64,000 nt of DNA from contig WJXW01000015.1 of NCBI GenBank assembly GCA_015832175.1, forward strand, positions 1,426,001 through 1,490,000, written 5' to 3'. Made by a program: the position numbers and the translations under genes. Source of the DNA: Paraphaeosphaeria minitans (taxonomy: Eukaryota > Ascomycota > Dothideomycetes > Pleosporales > Didymosphaeriaceae). The stretch's first letter is position 1. Every line of letters begins with the position of its first letter. The notes below the pieces were generated by a model. The model did not search any database and had not been told where the DNA came from. It saw only the letters and a program-made list of their open reading frames with translations. Positions 41,407 through 51,667 of the stretch are shown piece by piece.

Positions 41407-43712
41407 TGCATCTGCTGTCAGTTGCCGAACAAGGCATTCTCAAGTGTCTCTTTTGGCGTCGCGAAGGCGGGTTATTGTGGCTCCGTTGCAGGAAGACGTT
41501 GACAAAGCCACTGGGTTGTTGACAGCAAGTTATTGGGCGGCGACACGCGTCAGAGCAGTCAAGTACCGGAGCTTGATGTGCTCGCCGAAAGATCTAGGCC
41601 GAGGCGGGTTAACCGGCTCAACAGTTGTTCCGGTTCCGATAATCTACACTAAGAATGTCTTATGAACTGCTGGGATCTTTTCCTCTCTTTGAACTTGTCA
41701 CTGTCCCAGACTTTCCGTTACCATCGACACCGTCTTCAGCCGCCGCTTCATAAGTGCTGCCCGACGGCCTACCGGCTTGTAACCACCTCTCCAAGCGCCG
41801 GCTCACCATTTGCGCAATATACCTCCGTTCGTTGGGCACCGAAGCCAGCATGCGAAACCTTCGCCGAAACAAGAGCCCTTCTTCCAAATGACCACCTCAC
41901 TCGCTATTGCAAACCCATTCATACTTGAATGGTCAAAAGCAGGCTGTCAATAAACGTGGTTCTGGTGACTGTGGCTGCATCATATTGGCCCTCGGCGATC
42001 TTGTATGCATTCTGCGATAGGCGCGAATGGTCATTTCAAGAGAGGTAGTGTAATGCATGATGGCTGGCAACGAAGGAAGCAGCACTCCAACGTCGCAATA
42101 AGATGGCCATGGTGTGCAAGTGACGTACTGAAGCATACACCCTCATCGTCGCGCTTGTGCAGCTGGACAGAAATGTGTGGTATCGCGAATACGTTCAAGA
42201 ATCGATAACATGGTTCATGTCTCCTACCCTCTGGCGATCCAGATCGAAGCGCTGCTCCTCCTTAAGTTCGCGGTCCCCTCGGTCTTCTGCAGACTCCTTT
42301 CCAGACGCCGAAACCATTATATACAAAGAAGGAAAATAATACCAAGCAAAGACGGTGACCCAGATCAGTCATCGCGTAGCTGTTCTTCGTTCCCCGGATC
42401 GGTGCTGCGCCGCTTGCGCTTGTTGGAATGCTTCACTGCGGATCTGTGGTCTGCGATGGTCTCTATCGAGCTATCGGACTCCTCAATAATCCTCAATGCA
42501 TTGGAGCCTTCGTTTCGGGTAGTATGAGACTCTTGGCTCATAGTGTAGGCTCGACGCTGCTGTCACAAAGCTTAGCGCTGGACTTGCGCTTGCCTCGTTG
42601 GCTTCTGTTGTCTCAGACTCTACAGGCGCTTCTTCTTAATGTGGTTCGCGAATTACGGTACCCAAGCGGTACGTAGGTAGATTGGACGGAGTTGTATTTA
42701 GGAGAGCGTTGAGATGCGTTTGAGATTCGGATCGCGGTGAATGTGAGGGTGACAGGGTGAGCACTGACGATGACGCGCCCGTCACCGCTGTGAAGGCAGG
42801 AATAGACATCAGCTCAGCTCTGCTACGCTGTTATCTTTCAATGCAATATCAGCTATTGCGCAGAGGGGCCACGCGTGAGGATCATGCACCGTGACTTACC
42901 CACCCATCGCCTGCGAGCGCTTATACCAAATCCTCACTGCTCGAGATCCCTCTAATAGGTAAATCGTCGACACCATCCGTTGCATACAATCCATGGTCGA
43001 TTCCTCCGTATCGAGTGCCAGAGGGCGAGCGCGTACCACTACGCTTGCGAGCCCAGTCTCATAGTAGCACGCTCGCCGTTTCTCCAGTATTCAGCCTCGC
43101 GTTGCGAGAAGTTGAGTTGTATCCGGACCGCGGAAGGGCGTAGGCATTGCGGCGGGAGCTGGAAGCTGGGAAGCGAGAAGAGCGCGAGGACAGCGAGCAA
43201 AGCAGTCGCATGCTTGGAATCGCTGGCAGACGAGACGCCGTATAATGATGTTTCTAGGGAGAGAGACAACAACATGGAATTAGGCGGAACTATTTGGCGC
43301 GCAAGGATCTGGAGTCAACATTAGTGCGGCCATTAGTGTCGTGCACGTGGCACCAAAGGTCATGGTGGGGCACGCCGTAGCTCCGAGAGCAGCCATGTAA
43401 AATTTATCGTTGGGCACGAACGCCTTGTGACTACTATACGTTTGGGCGCTTCTTCGACTGTCATTCCGCCATTTTGTAAAATAGGAGAGATACCCTAATC
43501 AACAAAGTATTGCCGCTACGCTTTCCACGACCTTTACTACTCCAGTACCAAAGTCAGTTGAACTGGTAAGCGGTATAACCACAGCCGTTCTGGGTAAGTG
43601 CGAACAAACAACGATTCTATGTCTATGGTAGCCGATATTGACGCGGCGCGCAGTTATCACGGTCCCTTGCTGTCATACAACGAAGCCTAGCATTCGCCGT
43701 CGATTCACTCTG
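41407..43712. other. No convincing gene
   Basis: Only weak frames. A minus-strand 57-codon frame (about 42539-42366) reads MSQESHTTRNEGSNALRI and ends with a basic KRKRR stretch; it may be the end of a decayed nuclear protein. Nothing else was recognised. Confidence 0.35.
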
Positions 43713-43946
43713 ATGCCAGAGCCTCAGGACGAAACAGAAAAAGGAGACTATGAAAATATAACTTACCGTACCTTTAAGGGAGTCGGATACAAGAGGGTGA
43801 TGCGATGGACGGCCGGATCTGGCCGTATCGTGGTGCAGGGCGCCACTAAGAGTACAGATGCCCCCAACACTGGAGAAGGAACCGTGCTTGAAGAATGGCA
43901 GGGTGTAGTTGTATGGCAAACAAACTTCAAATTGTCAGAAGCCTAG
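43713..43946 (+). CDS. Hypothetical small protein, 77 aa
   Basis: MPEPQDETEKGDYENITYRT to NFKLSEA; no intron. The sequence alternates like a beta sheet (RVMRWTAGSGRIVVQGATKS, EEWQGVVVWQTNF). The stop (43944-43946) overlaps by three bases the stop region of the opposing gene (43943-43945). The family was not recognised. Confidence 0.4.
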   Translation: MPEPQDETEKGDYENITYRTFKGVGYKRVMRWTAGSGRIVVQGATKSTDAPNTGEGTVLEEWQGVVVWQTNFKLSEA

Positions 43947-44858
43947 CTATGGCAAGGCGGGAATGCATCTCCCCATATTCTAACACCTGAATCAAAACTT
44001 ATTGTTACTTCTAACTTCTGATCCCCACTGCCGTCTGTCAGAACTTTCACAGCGGTAGTTAGTGTTTCCTTTTCTGCCAATTCCTCTTCTTTCCTCCGCT
44101 TGCTAGCTTTCATGGCCATAAATAGATTATCACCTAGCAAGCCTCGTAGTTCCTCTACACTTAACTTGTTTGCTGCAAAAATGCATTCTCCAAATGACGG
44201 ATGTAGCCAGACCTCCAACGTGATGTCATCCCCTTCTTGAAGAGGAAGACGCAAGCGCGCAGCTTTCGTAAATCTTCGCTGTAGCTCTGTACGTCTCGTA
44301 TGACCCAACCTCATGCCCGTAGAAATGAAGTGTTCAAGGGTTCTCTCCAGCATGGCCACCTCAGCTACCACGACTACCGAGCTTACGTCAATATGCGAAA
44401 CCGTACTTGAGGAAACTATTTTTGTCAGATTTATGATTAGCTATGAAGGGAGTGATATGACCTTCCGTCCAGCATTCTCGTGCAACCGACTGGATTGTTT
44501 GAGTATCCCATTTATCCCTACAAGACTTCATTTCCTCGGCGAGATGCAGTTTGACCTTCTCCCTTAAGCTTAACAAAGCCGACCGTCCGAGTCCAACTAT
44601 GCAGACCATCACCAGTTGTGCGTCTCCAGATTTATTCAGTCTTCGTAGAAGCTGGTCGTACTCCAAATCCTTCTTCTTTCCATCCATGGCATCCGGTGCA
44701 AGTGGTTTGATAAGCATTTCAAATGCTTCTTTGATACGGTTGCGCTCATGAGGTTTGACGTTCTCCCGAAGCTCGATCGTTTTTGCGGCAGTACAGACCT
44801 TGGCTATAGCATCAGCTAGCGAGAGGCTTTGTTGACGTCTTCCTGTATTGGGTGTCAT
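43943..44858 (-). CDS. Orphan protein, about 275-285 aa, one intron
   Basis: The first exon starts MTPNTGRRQQSLSLADAIAK at 44858 and is helix-rich and charged (HERNRIKEAFEMLIKPLAPD, LVMVCIVGLGRSALLSLREK). The second part, open to 43943, reads EHFISTGMRLGHTRRTELQR, WLHPSFGECIFAANKLSVEE and a charged helix (KRRKEEELAEKE). An intron must lie between about 44440 and 44360; candidate borders give phase agreement only with weak donors, so the exact join is open. No family was recognised. It converges on the 77-aa gene with overlapping stops. Confidence 0.45.
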
Positions 44859-45107
44859 ATCAGTATCCTGAGCAGCAATGGAAGGGAACGTAGGTGCTAA
44901 AGGGAGAGGTGATTACATCGACACTCTGTCTAAATTTAATCTAAATTTGGTCAGAATCTTGACAGTATTTTGTTGAGATTCGGCTGCAGCTGTACTATGC
45001 CAATAATAGCAATGTCGGCGTTGGATCGCAGAATACCGACCAATCAAGAAGGCATCAACCCAGTTCTTCGAAATTACAGTAGTGCTTACATCCCTGTTTG
45101 TGATATG

Positions 45108-45262
45108 TCGCAATTCTGTCCAGTTTCTGTCCAGTTTCTGTCCAGTTTCTATCTAAACTCTCTCTGGCTTCTGTCAGGCTTCTGTCAGGCTTCTGTCAGG
45201 CTTCTGTCAGGCTTCTGTCTGTTTTTGTCTGTTTTCTGTCCGGTTTCTGTCTAGATTCTAGC
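45108..45262. repeat. 11-bp minisatellite, consensus TTTCTGTCCAG / GCTTCTGTCAG
   Basis: Eleven-base units starting with TTCTGTCC(A/G)G run from 45115, first as TTTCTGTCCAG and then as GCTTCTGTCAG, with slipped and 10-base variants. A related 11-bp array lies at 50249-50355. The unit is not a multiple of three, so long open frames across it are an artefact. Confidence 0.85.
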
Positions 45263-45730
45263 ATACCCCAGCTAGTGCATACTCCCCTGCAATTGGGCTT
45301 GTTCGATCATGCCAAAGTCAACACCAATAAGGGGGATTACGCGGATCGGTCAATATTTGGTTAAGAAAAGCAACGTCCGCTACGGCACAACAATATGCTG
45401 CGTCATGAATAACATCTAACCAGTTACAACATCCGCCCTCAAGCTCTGCGTCTAAGCGACACGGTTCAGCTGCATACTACATCACAGCCTGCCATATTCT
45501 CATCCTAATAGGTCGGTACGAGAATATGGGACAGCAACATGCGGCATATGATGTTCATTTGGTTCCCGCATTGTCCTGAACAAAACGCAGGCGTATAAGA
45601 CATAACGGCAATCTCCAACTTTAATTATATGGGGACAGGGGACATGGCTACAAGATGTCCTTAAGTCAAGTTGCACTTGTCTACTAAGTGGAGGCCTAGT
45701 GCAAGCCTGCACGATGTCCATTTTTAGCGT

Positions 45731-45862
45731 TATTTCGTCTCGTTCTCCTTCCTCGCTGCTAGTTCCATAGCCTTGAGCTCTTGCTCTTGCCTCTTCCGTT
45801 TCTCCACTTGCTCCTTCGCCGCTTTCATAACCTTGAGCTCTTCCTCCTGCATCATCTGTTTC
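45731..45862 (-). pseudogene. Lys/Glu-rich coiled-coil tail, possibly from a transposase
   Basis: The minus strand reads MMQEEELKVMKAAKEQVEKR and RQEQELKAMELAARKENETK then a stop. Such charged helices close many Tc1/mariner/pogo-type fungal transposases. The DNA carries the doublet CCTTGAGCTCTT twice, 56 bases apart. No catalytic part was seen. Confidence 0.3.
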
Positions 45863-46659
45863 GTTGGACTATATTATCGTTAGCATGGCCCTTTAGTGTC
45901 ATGGTAGAACGCACTCATTCATATCTGCGTCTGGCTGCGTTGCTGGCTGAGAGTTGCCCGTATTGCGTATATGGATGAGTCTATTCGAAAGAGTATAGAT
46001 GTAGCGATGTAGTGATAGTGGCGATCGTTGGCATATAGGGGTTCTTATAGATACGGCGTATATGAGATCAAAGTAAGCCAGACGGGAATCCATCACACTG
46101 TTATCCTGGCCAGGGGTGGTAATCGGTAAAGCATCTAGCTTCGTTGGGGAGGACATGAATCCGTATACCCGTTAAATGTACGCTCCTCATTAGAGCTAAT
46201 TCGTGGTGCTATATCTGTCGCGCTGCAAGCGACTCCCGCATATCTTACTCTTGTCTCATCGCACTCCCCTGTAAAGGAGCATCACAAGGTCCAATCTTGG
46301 CTTTACGCGCCTTCCACTCAAGGTTGAATGCGTACCGTTGGGTCGTAGGATTCCGAGGCTGGACCAAAGTCCGTAATTTAGATGTGCATCTGCTCTATAG
46401 TGGGCTGCTGAATCTGGCGCTCAGCATTGATATTCAATGGTACTGTGCCTTCCGTCTGTACCGTCGTGCAGGTAGCTTGTAGCTAACCGTTTTCCCATGC
46501 GGGGATGCGCCAATTATATGATCATCGGCTGGTGCTCGCATGCGGATGCGTTACTCACTGATGACCCGCCGCTTATGTTGGGTAGTAGTATCGCCTCCGA
46601 GCTCTATAATAGTCGTTAAAGACGGTGGTGCCTGTATTGTTTCCTTATTCAGTTGCATC
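45863..46659. other. No gene seen
   Basis: Short frames only; upstream region of the 227-aa gene. Confidence 0.35.
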
Positions 46660-47343
46660 ATGGGCCTTCTCTCCGACGCAGTCGATGCTAACCAAGCAAA
46701 GACTGTTGGAATCAACCAACACGACTGGACGATCTTCTATTCCAACAACCATCTAAAGGCAATCGGCGTTCAAGGCCTTTCAGCATGCTCGGTCATCGCC
46801 ATCGTTTCTCCGCATGCCGCCGCCGTCGCTCATATCGGCCCGAACATACTCGGCTCTTCCAACCCCAACTCTTTCATCGAGCTCGCACAAGACTTGACGA
46901 GGCAGACGGTCTCTATATGTACAGCAAATCCAACGCTATTTCCGACGGGTAGCAAAACGCACATCATCTGCGCCACGGTTAACAACAACCCTGTTGTTGC
47001 TCCCGAGCAAGTGAGAGCCATGTATCAAGGCGCTAAGACATTGCCTCATAGTAATGTGCAATGGCATTACTATGAACAATCGAATCCGGCAAGCATCAGC
47101 CCTCAATCGCATTCAGGAACCGTCTTCGTTGACGGACGCCAAGGTACTCCGCGGGTGTACATAGAGGACAGAGAAGTTACGAACACTGCTGGAAATAGCC
47201 TGATGTGGATCTATAATGTGCGATACCAGCTCAAACTTGGTACCGTTATCTTGGAAGAGACAGTCAATCCCCCACTCCATACGTGGATCTATGTCAACAG
47301 TCGATGGTCTAAATGGGATGGACGCGATTGGTCGACGCAGTGA
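46660..47343 (+). CDS. Hypothetical protein, 227 aa, with GLSACSVIAIVSPHAA core
   Basis: Start MGLLSDAVDANQAKTVGINQ chosen because it is the first ATG of the globular part; an upstream frame reaches back to 46540. The core WTIFYSNNHLKAIGVQGLSA then CSVIAIVSPHAAAVAHIGPN has a central Cys followed by two strands and a His, a layout like CheD-type amidases (Cys-His), but the similarity is only by eye. The C-terminal half is beta-rich (SGTVFVDGRQGTPRVYIEDR). Single exon, no signal peptide. It converges on the F-box/ankyrin gene with 64 bases between the stops. Confidence 0.5.
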   Translation: MGLLSDAVDANQAKTVGINQHDWTIFYSNNHLKAIGVQGLSACSVIAIVSPHAAAVAHIGPNILGSSNPNSFIELAQDLTRQTVSICTANPTLFPTGSKTHIICATVNNNPVVAPEQVRAMYQGAKTLPHSNVQWHYYEQSNPASISPQSHSGTVFVDGRQGTPRVYIEDREVTNTAGNSLMWIYNVRYQLKLGTVILEETVNPPLHTWIYVNSRWSKWDGRDWSTQ

Positions 47344-47407
47344 TTTAGACCTGGACAAGTCGAAAGTCTGCAAGAGGTGAATTAGGCAACAACCATCTAG
47401 TCATTAT

Positions 47408-49562
47408 CTAACAGTACTGCTTGATTATATCTACGATGCTTGTGTAGCCTTTACTTTCTGCGGCCTCTGCAGGCGTGCGTCCCTTAATCGAAGGGCGAAG
47501 AGGATCAGCTCCCCTAGAGAGAAGATACGCTACGATATCTCTCTTTCCATTTTGAACGGCAGTGAACAAAGGTGTGCCAGGCTCTCCAAACTTTACTTCC
47601 ATCCAGGCCCGTGGATCATCTTGGAACTGGATGCTGTTGATAGGGCATCCCAAGTTGAGTAGCAGTTCAATTACCTCAAGGACATCCTCATTATCTCGAT
47701 TGATCGCGAAGTGAAGAAGCTGACCCCCTAATATCCCACCACAGTACTCCAAGAACAGTCTGATCGTCGACATTGGCGCCTTATTAACCGCTACCGATAT
47801 CGGTGTAACATCCCAGTCACCTGTTGCACTAACAGAAGCTCCATTGCTAATAAGCCAACGACAGAAGTGTTCGTCGTAAAAGAAGTTCCTAGCACGTATC
47901 AGTCGTAGCACTTGTGCGTTTTCTGTGCCGTATACTCACCCAAGGCGGCCAAACTTGGAGCTAGGGTCTCCCTGATTGAAATCCCATCCAAAATCCATAA
48001 AGATCTGGAGCACAGCGGCTGAGCTCGCACAATTTGTAGCTAAGTGCGCATTGCGATTTTCGCACAGGTACAAGAGGATATCTGGATGATTGTTCTTAGC
48101 TGCTGCACTGAACGCAGCCGAAAACACTGTTAGATTATCGTCTGGATGTTGCGTCTTAGCCGTTTGGAAGATCTTGATGACCTCAACCAAGTCGTCGGAG
48201 CTGCTGGCTTCTCGTAGATTCTCGGCCAACTCTTCGAGTGGTCTGGAGTGTTCCTCTGTCACTATAGAAAAGGCCTCCGGTAACATTAGACGGACGGCAT
48301 CGGTGAATCGTGATGGAGGGTCCTGATTCGTTATACCCACACCTGCACAGCGGAGAAGGTTAGTAGTAGTTGAACTTCTCTTCCCTGAAATAGCGCCGGC
48401 CAGAGCTCGGGTGATGTGTCGCATCTCTTGGTGGAAAGGCTTCATAAACTCTCCGAGGCTCTCTGGTGTGCCAGATCGTGCAATCCAGAACAGGCCGCCG
48501 GTATACAGTGCTGTTGCCCGGGCTCGGAGGTTTGGAAGAGATGACAATAGCATCTGAACACTCTCATAATGTCCTCTTCTACAGCCGTCCTCAACCGCCA
48601 GTCCAATTGATGAGTCTCCAAGTTTTGACAGGCTTTCTGGCATGATATGAAGTAAGAGCTCTCGATTGTTCCACTCTACTGTTGACCGGATGAGAGTTTC
48701 CCAGAATGCTTTCTCTGCTTTAGGATCCGAGTGCTGTCGTCTACGACTCAACAATAACTCGACCATGGAGGCTTTGCTGGTCTTGGCGGTGCGAATGATG
48801 GTGTCGTCGTACAAAGGCTCTGTGAGTGGGGGTCCTCGGTCCAGTAACAAGAGCACAAGGTCATCATGGCCAGCCTCAGCTGCAGCACACACAGCATGCA
48901 TGAAGCGAGCGTTCATGAGATGCTCGTGGTCATCCCAAGTACAATTTTGGAGTAGAGTCGATACTATGCGCAGAGAACCAGATGATGCTGCGGCAGCGAA
49001 CGCTTCTCCGAAATATCGCGTATTTGATGCAACGCTGACGTTCTCCGCGAGTAATTCTTCTACAAGCTGATGTTGGTTCGCCGCAGCAGCCGCTACCAGC
49101 GCATTTTCCCGGATCTCATGGGATGAGATGTGCCTATCTTCCGTGCTCAGGCAATGGACCAGGTCCCAGTGGAACATCGATTTCGCTGCTAATCGCACTA
49201 GAAAATGGACATATCGCCCGCGAAACTCAGGCGAGGTGCGCCTAGTAAGGAAGTCGGCTGTATAGTTAATTGTGTTGCAGAGGTTGTTGGAACGTCCGCT
49301 CAGTATCTTTGACTGAATGAGCTTGACTCTCATGGTCTCACTCATCCTCTTTGAGGCTAGAACGGCTTCAGGTAGACGAAACATGAATTGCTGAACAAGC
49401 GCATTGAATCGCTCTATTTGTATTAGACTGAATTTCGAAGGATAGGTGGTCAGCCTTACGACATACAAGTCGAAGCTTCGTAGCCTCATCCAACCCTGCA
49501 GCCTGGAAAACAAGCATGACAACATCATCCAGTATCTCGGTCGGAATGTTGAGCAATGACAT
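47408..49562 (-). CDS. F-box and ankyrin-repeat protein, 685 aa, two introns
   Basis: Exons 49562-49460, 49413-47940 and 47888-47408; introns of 46 and 51 bp (GTAAGG..TCTAATAC..AATAG and GTGAGT..ACTGATAC..GCTAG), phases agree. The start MSLLNIPTEILDDVVMLVFQ and, across intron 1, LRLVC|QRFNALV form an F-box (LPxEIL..RLVCxxFxxLV), which would bind Skp1 in an SCF ubiquitin ligase. The rest is alpha-solenoid: degenerate ankyrin-like units (LVAAAAANQHQLVEELLAEN, CAAAEAGHDDLVLLLLDRG) and canonical ones at the C-terminus (GTPLFTAVQNGKRDIVAYLL followed by SRGADPL, then GRTPAEAAESKGYTSIVDII). Predicted role: substrate adaptor for ubiquitylation; substrate unknown. No lesion. Confidence 0.8.
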
Positions 49563-50248
49563 GTTAGGTTATTGCGTCGAGATCTTGCTAGCCACAGTGA
49601 AAGGTGGGGAAGAAGTCGGTCAGAGCGTCGAGCCGAGATCAGAGCGAGACGAGAGCGAGACAGGAGTAGTACAAACAAGGTCCAGGTCTTCAGATCGCGT
49701 ACGCTTAGTAGCCATAGACAGTGAACGTTAGAGTACCCTAGCAGGTGTATAGAGGCGTAGGTGGTACAAGTGTTGAATCGAACGCAGTAGCTGTCGTTAA
49801 TGTTGTTAATCTCTGGTAAGAACGCACGAGCCTATGTCTCAGGCTGTGCTCTGGGAAGGTGCGTTACATTGGCGTTGAGCTGGTCCTCAAGGGCAGAGGG
49901 TGTATGCGCTCGATGATCTGGTATGCATCCACCTCTAGGCTCGTGTTGAAATCTTTGTTTGGCTGCATAGGCAACGGTGTGCACGAGCGCGACCAGAAGG
50001 GGGTAGTCGGCGTTGATCCTCAAAGCGGGGTATTAATACGTGGGCACGTGACGGAACGATCATCTAGCGGCTTGGCGCGTGTGGGTGCATACCCTTTCTA
50101 GGGAGGAAAATAATTGGCGAAACCCAACATCTCCGGAGGACCTTTTTATTGACATTCCAGATGCTGCTTGCAAAGAGGTAGATGCAATCGAGGTCGACTA
50201 GGATAATACTGTGACTTAGCGCCGACAAACATCGAATGGAACGGTCAT
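49563..50248. other. No gene seen
   Basis: Promoter side of the F-box/ankyrin gene, otherwise without recognisable content. Confidence 0.4.
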
Positions 50249-50355
50249 ATCCGTCCAATCACCGTCCAATCACCGTCCAAGTTCTGTCCAAGTTCTGTCC
50301 AAGTTCTGTCCAAATTCTGTCCAAGTTCTGTCCAAGTTCTGTCCAGATTCTACAT
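50249..50355. repeat. 11-bp minisatellite, consensus CTGTCCAAGTT
   Basis: Starts with CCGTCCAATCA units and turns into CTGTCCAAGTT units (about seven), the last with CAGATTCT, which is also how the array at 45.1 kb ends (TAGATTCT). It sits immediately upstream of the truncated tiny-ORF paralogue and may mark the recombination point. Confidence 0.85.
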
Positions 50356-50456
50356 TTGCGAGCCTCTGCAAAGCCCGAAGTAGTATCATCACTATTATCC
50401 TGTCTGTGCGCGATCGGCCGCAAGCCGCTTCATGCAAACCTGTAGCGAGGGGATTG

Positions 50457-50592
50457 CTATCGCAGTGAATCCCAACTCCGGTCCCCCTTCTGCATCTGTG
50501 GACGAGTTTTGGCATATGACTAGCAGTCTAACTGTCTTAGCAATCCACGACACACTCTGTGGGTTGACATCGAACGGGAAAGCACCCTAAGG
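50457..50592 (+). pseudogene. Truncated paralogue of the tiny-ORF at 51133
   Basis: Reading NPNSGPPSASVDEFWHMTSS then HDTLCG and a final SNGKAP stop, against PPSVSMDQFWEMTS, FPDTLSG and INGKAP stop in the ORF ending at 51369. The similarity continues into the 3' flank (for example TTGTGA and AAGTACTTTCT/AAGTACTGTCT blocks). No ATG precedes it; the 5' part is replaced by other sequence next to the 11-bp array. Confidence 0.65.
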
Positions 50593-51132
50593 TTTTGGCG
50601 TAGTCGAGTTGACTAAAGCGGGCATATGAACAGTACCAATACAGTCTGCAGCTTTTGTGAATCAAACTCCAAACTCTCTTGCTGGCGTGATGCATCTCAC
50701 CGATTTTAAAGTACTGTCTACCGGCAAGGTAGGAGGTTAACTATATCTATCCTACACCTCTATTAACACCACTAAAAGAAGCGAGCCGCGAGCAGCCCAG
50801 GCAATCAATTCAACGCCTCTAGCTCCTCATGCAAGACTAGGGGCCAAGGCCTTTGCACACAATCGGCTACAAGCTCCCTTCATGCAAGCCAGTGATGGAT
50901 GGATTACTGTCGTTAAGAAGGGGTATAATTACGTACGCGAAGATTTGTGAAGGCATATTCAGATCACAGGCTTGCTATTAAAGTGATCCGAAGTCCACCA
51001 TTTCTGTACATTACTCGTCTCCATACAGCATCTGAAACCTTGAATTAAGCACAAACTACTTCCACTCCTGGATATACCTCCATGTTAACACGGGTCATCT
51101 TCGCCAGCCGCCACACACCAGACTTGTCTATC

Positions 51133-51369
51133 ATGTCAGGTAATCAAACCAACGCCTCTGGCACTCCGGCCAGGCCCGATGCGCAGGATCACGATTCACT
51201 GCCGAACGATGGAAGAAGAGATAGCGAGGCACAACGCAACACGCAACCCACGGATTCCGTACCCCCTTCTGTATCAATGGACCAATTTTGGGAAATGACT
51301 AGCGATCCCCCCATCTTAACCTTCCCTGATACTCTCTCTGGGTCGGCAATAAACGGGAAGGCACCTTGA
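51133..51369 (+). CDS. Tiny disordered protein, family member 2 (78 aa)
   Basis: MSGNQTNASGTPARPDAQDH at the start, then PPSVSMDQFWEMTSDPP and the end SGSAINGKAP. An in-frame ATG at 51082 would add 17 residues. Polar and probably disordered except for the short DQFWEMT block. A truncated paralogue (50457-50592) preserves that block and the C-terminal NGKAP, which supports coding. No signal peptide, no cysteine. No family was recognised. Confidence 0.5.
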   Translation: MSGNQTNASGTPARPDAQDHDSLPNDGRRDSEAQRNTQPTDSVPPSVSMDQFWEMTSDPPILTFPDTLSGSAINGKAP

Positions 51370-51667
51370 TAAGTTTCATTGGTCAATGTAGTTCAAGCAT
51401 ATGGAATGATAGTATATCTAAAGGATCCTGTAGCCTTTGTGATTATGTTTGAATTCCTCATTTGACGTGATAGACCTGATCAGAATTGAAGTACTTTCTG
51501 GGGCAAGAAGCGAGATAGATGCGATGACCGCGATACAAGGTCTACTCTAGACTAGTAGAAGCTCAATTTGAAAGGGAGATTGATATCCGGGCCACAGGCA
51601 TTGCTGTACGTTCGGCGTTCAGATCCCACCCTGCGCCTACCCATACCATCACACTAAGAAGGTGCAG

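Noticed and set aside
45254..45970. Long open frames through the 11-bp arrays at 45.1 and 50.3 kb
   Set aside because: The unit length is not a multiple of three, so the frame repeats without stops by construction; no coding signal.
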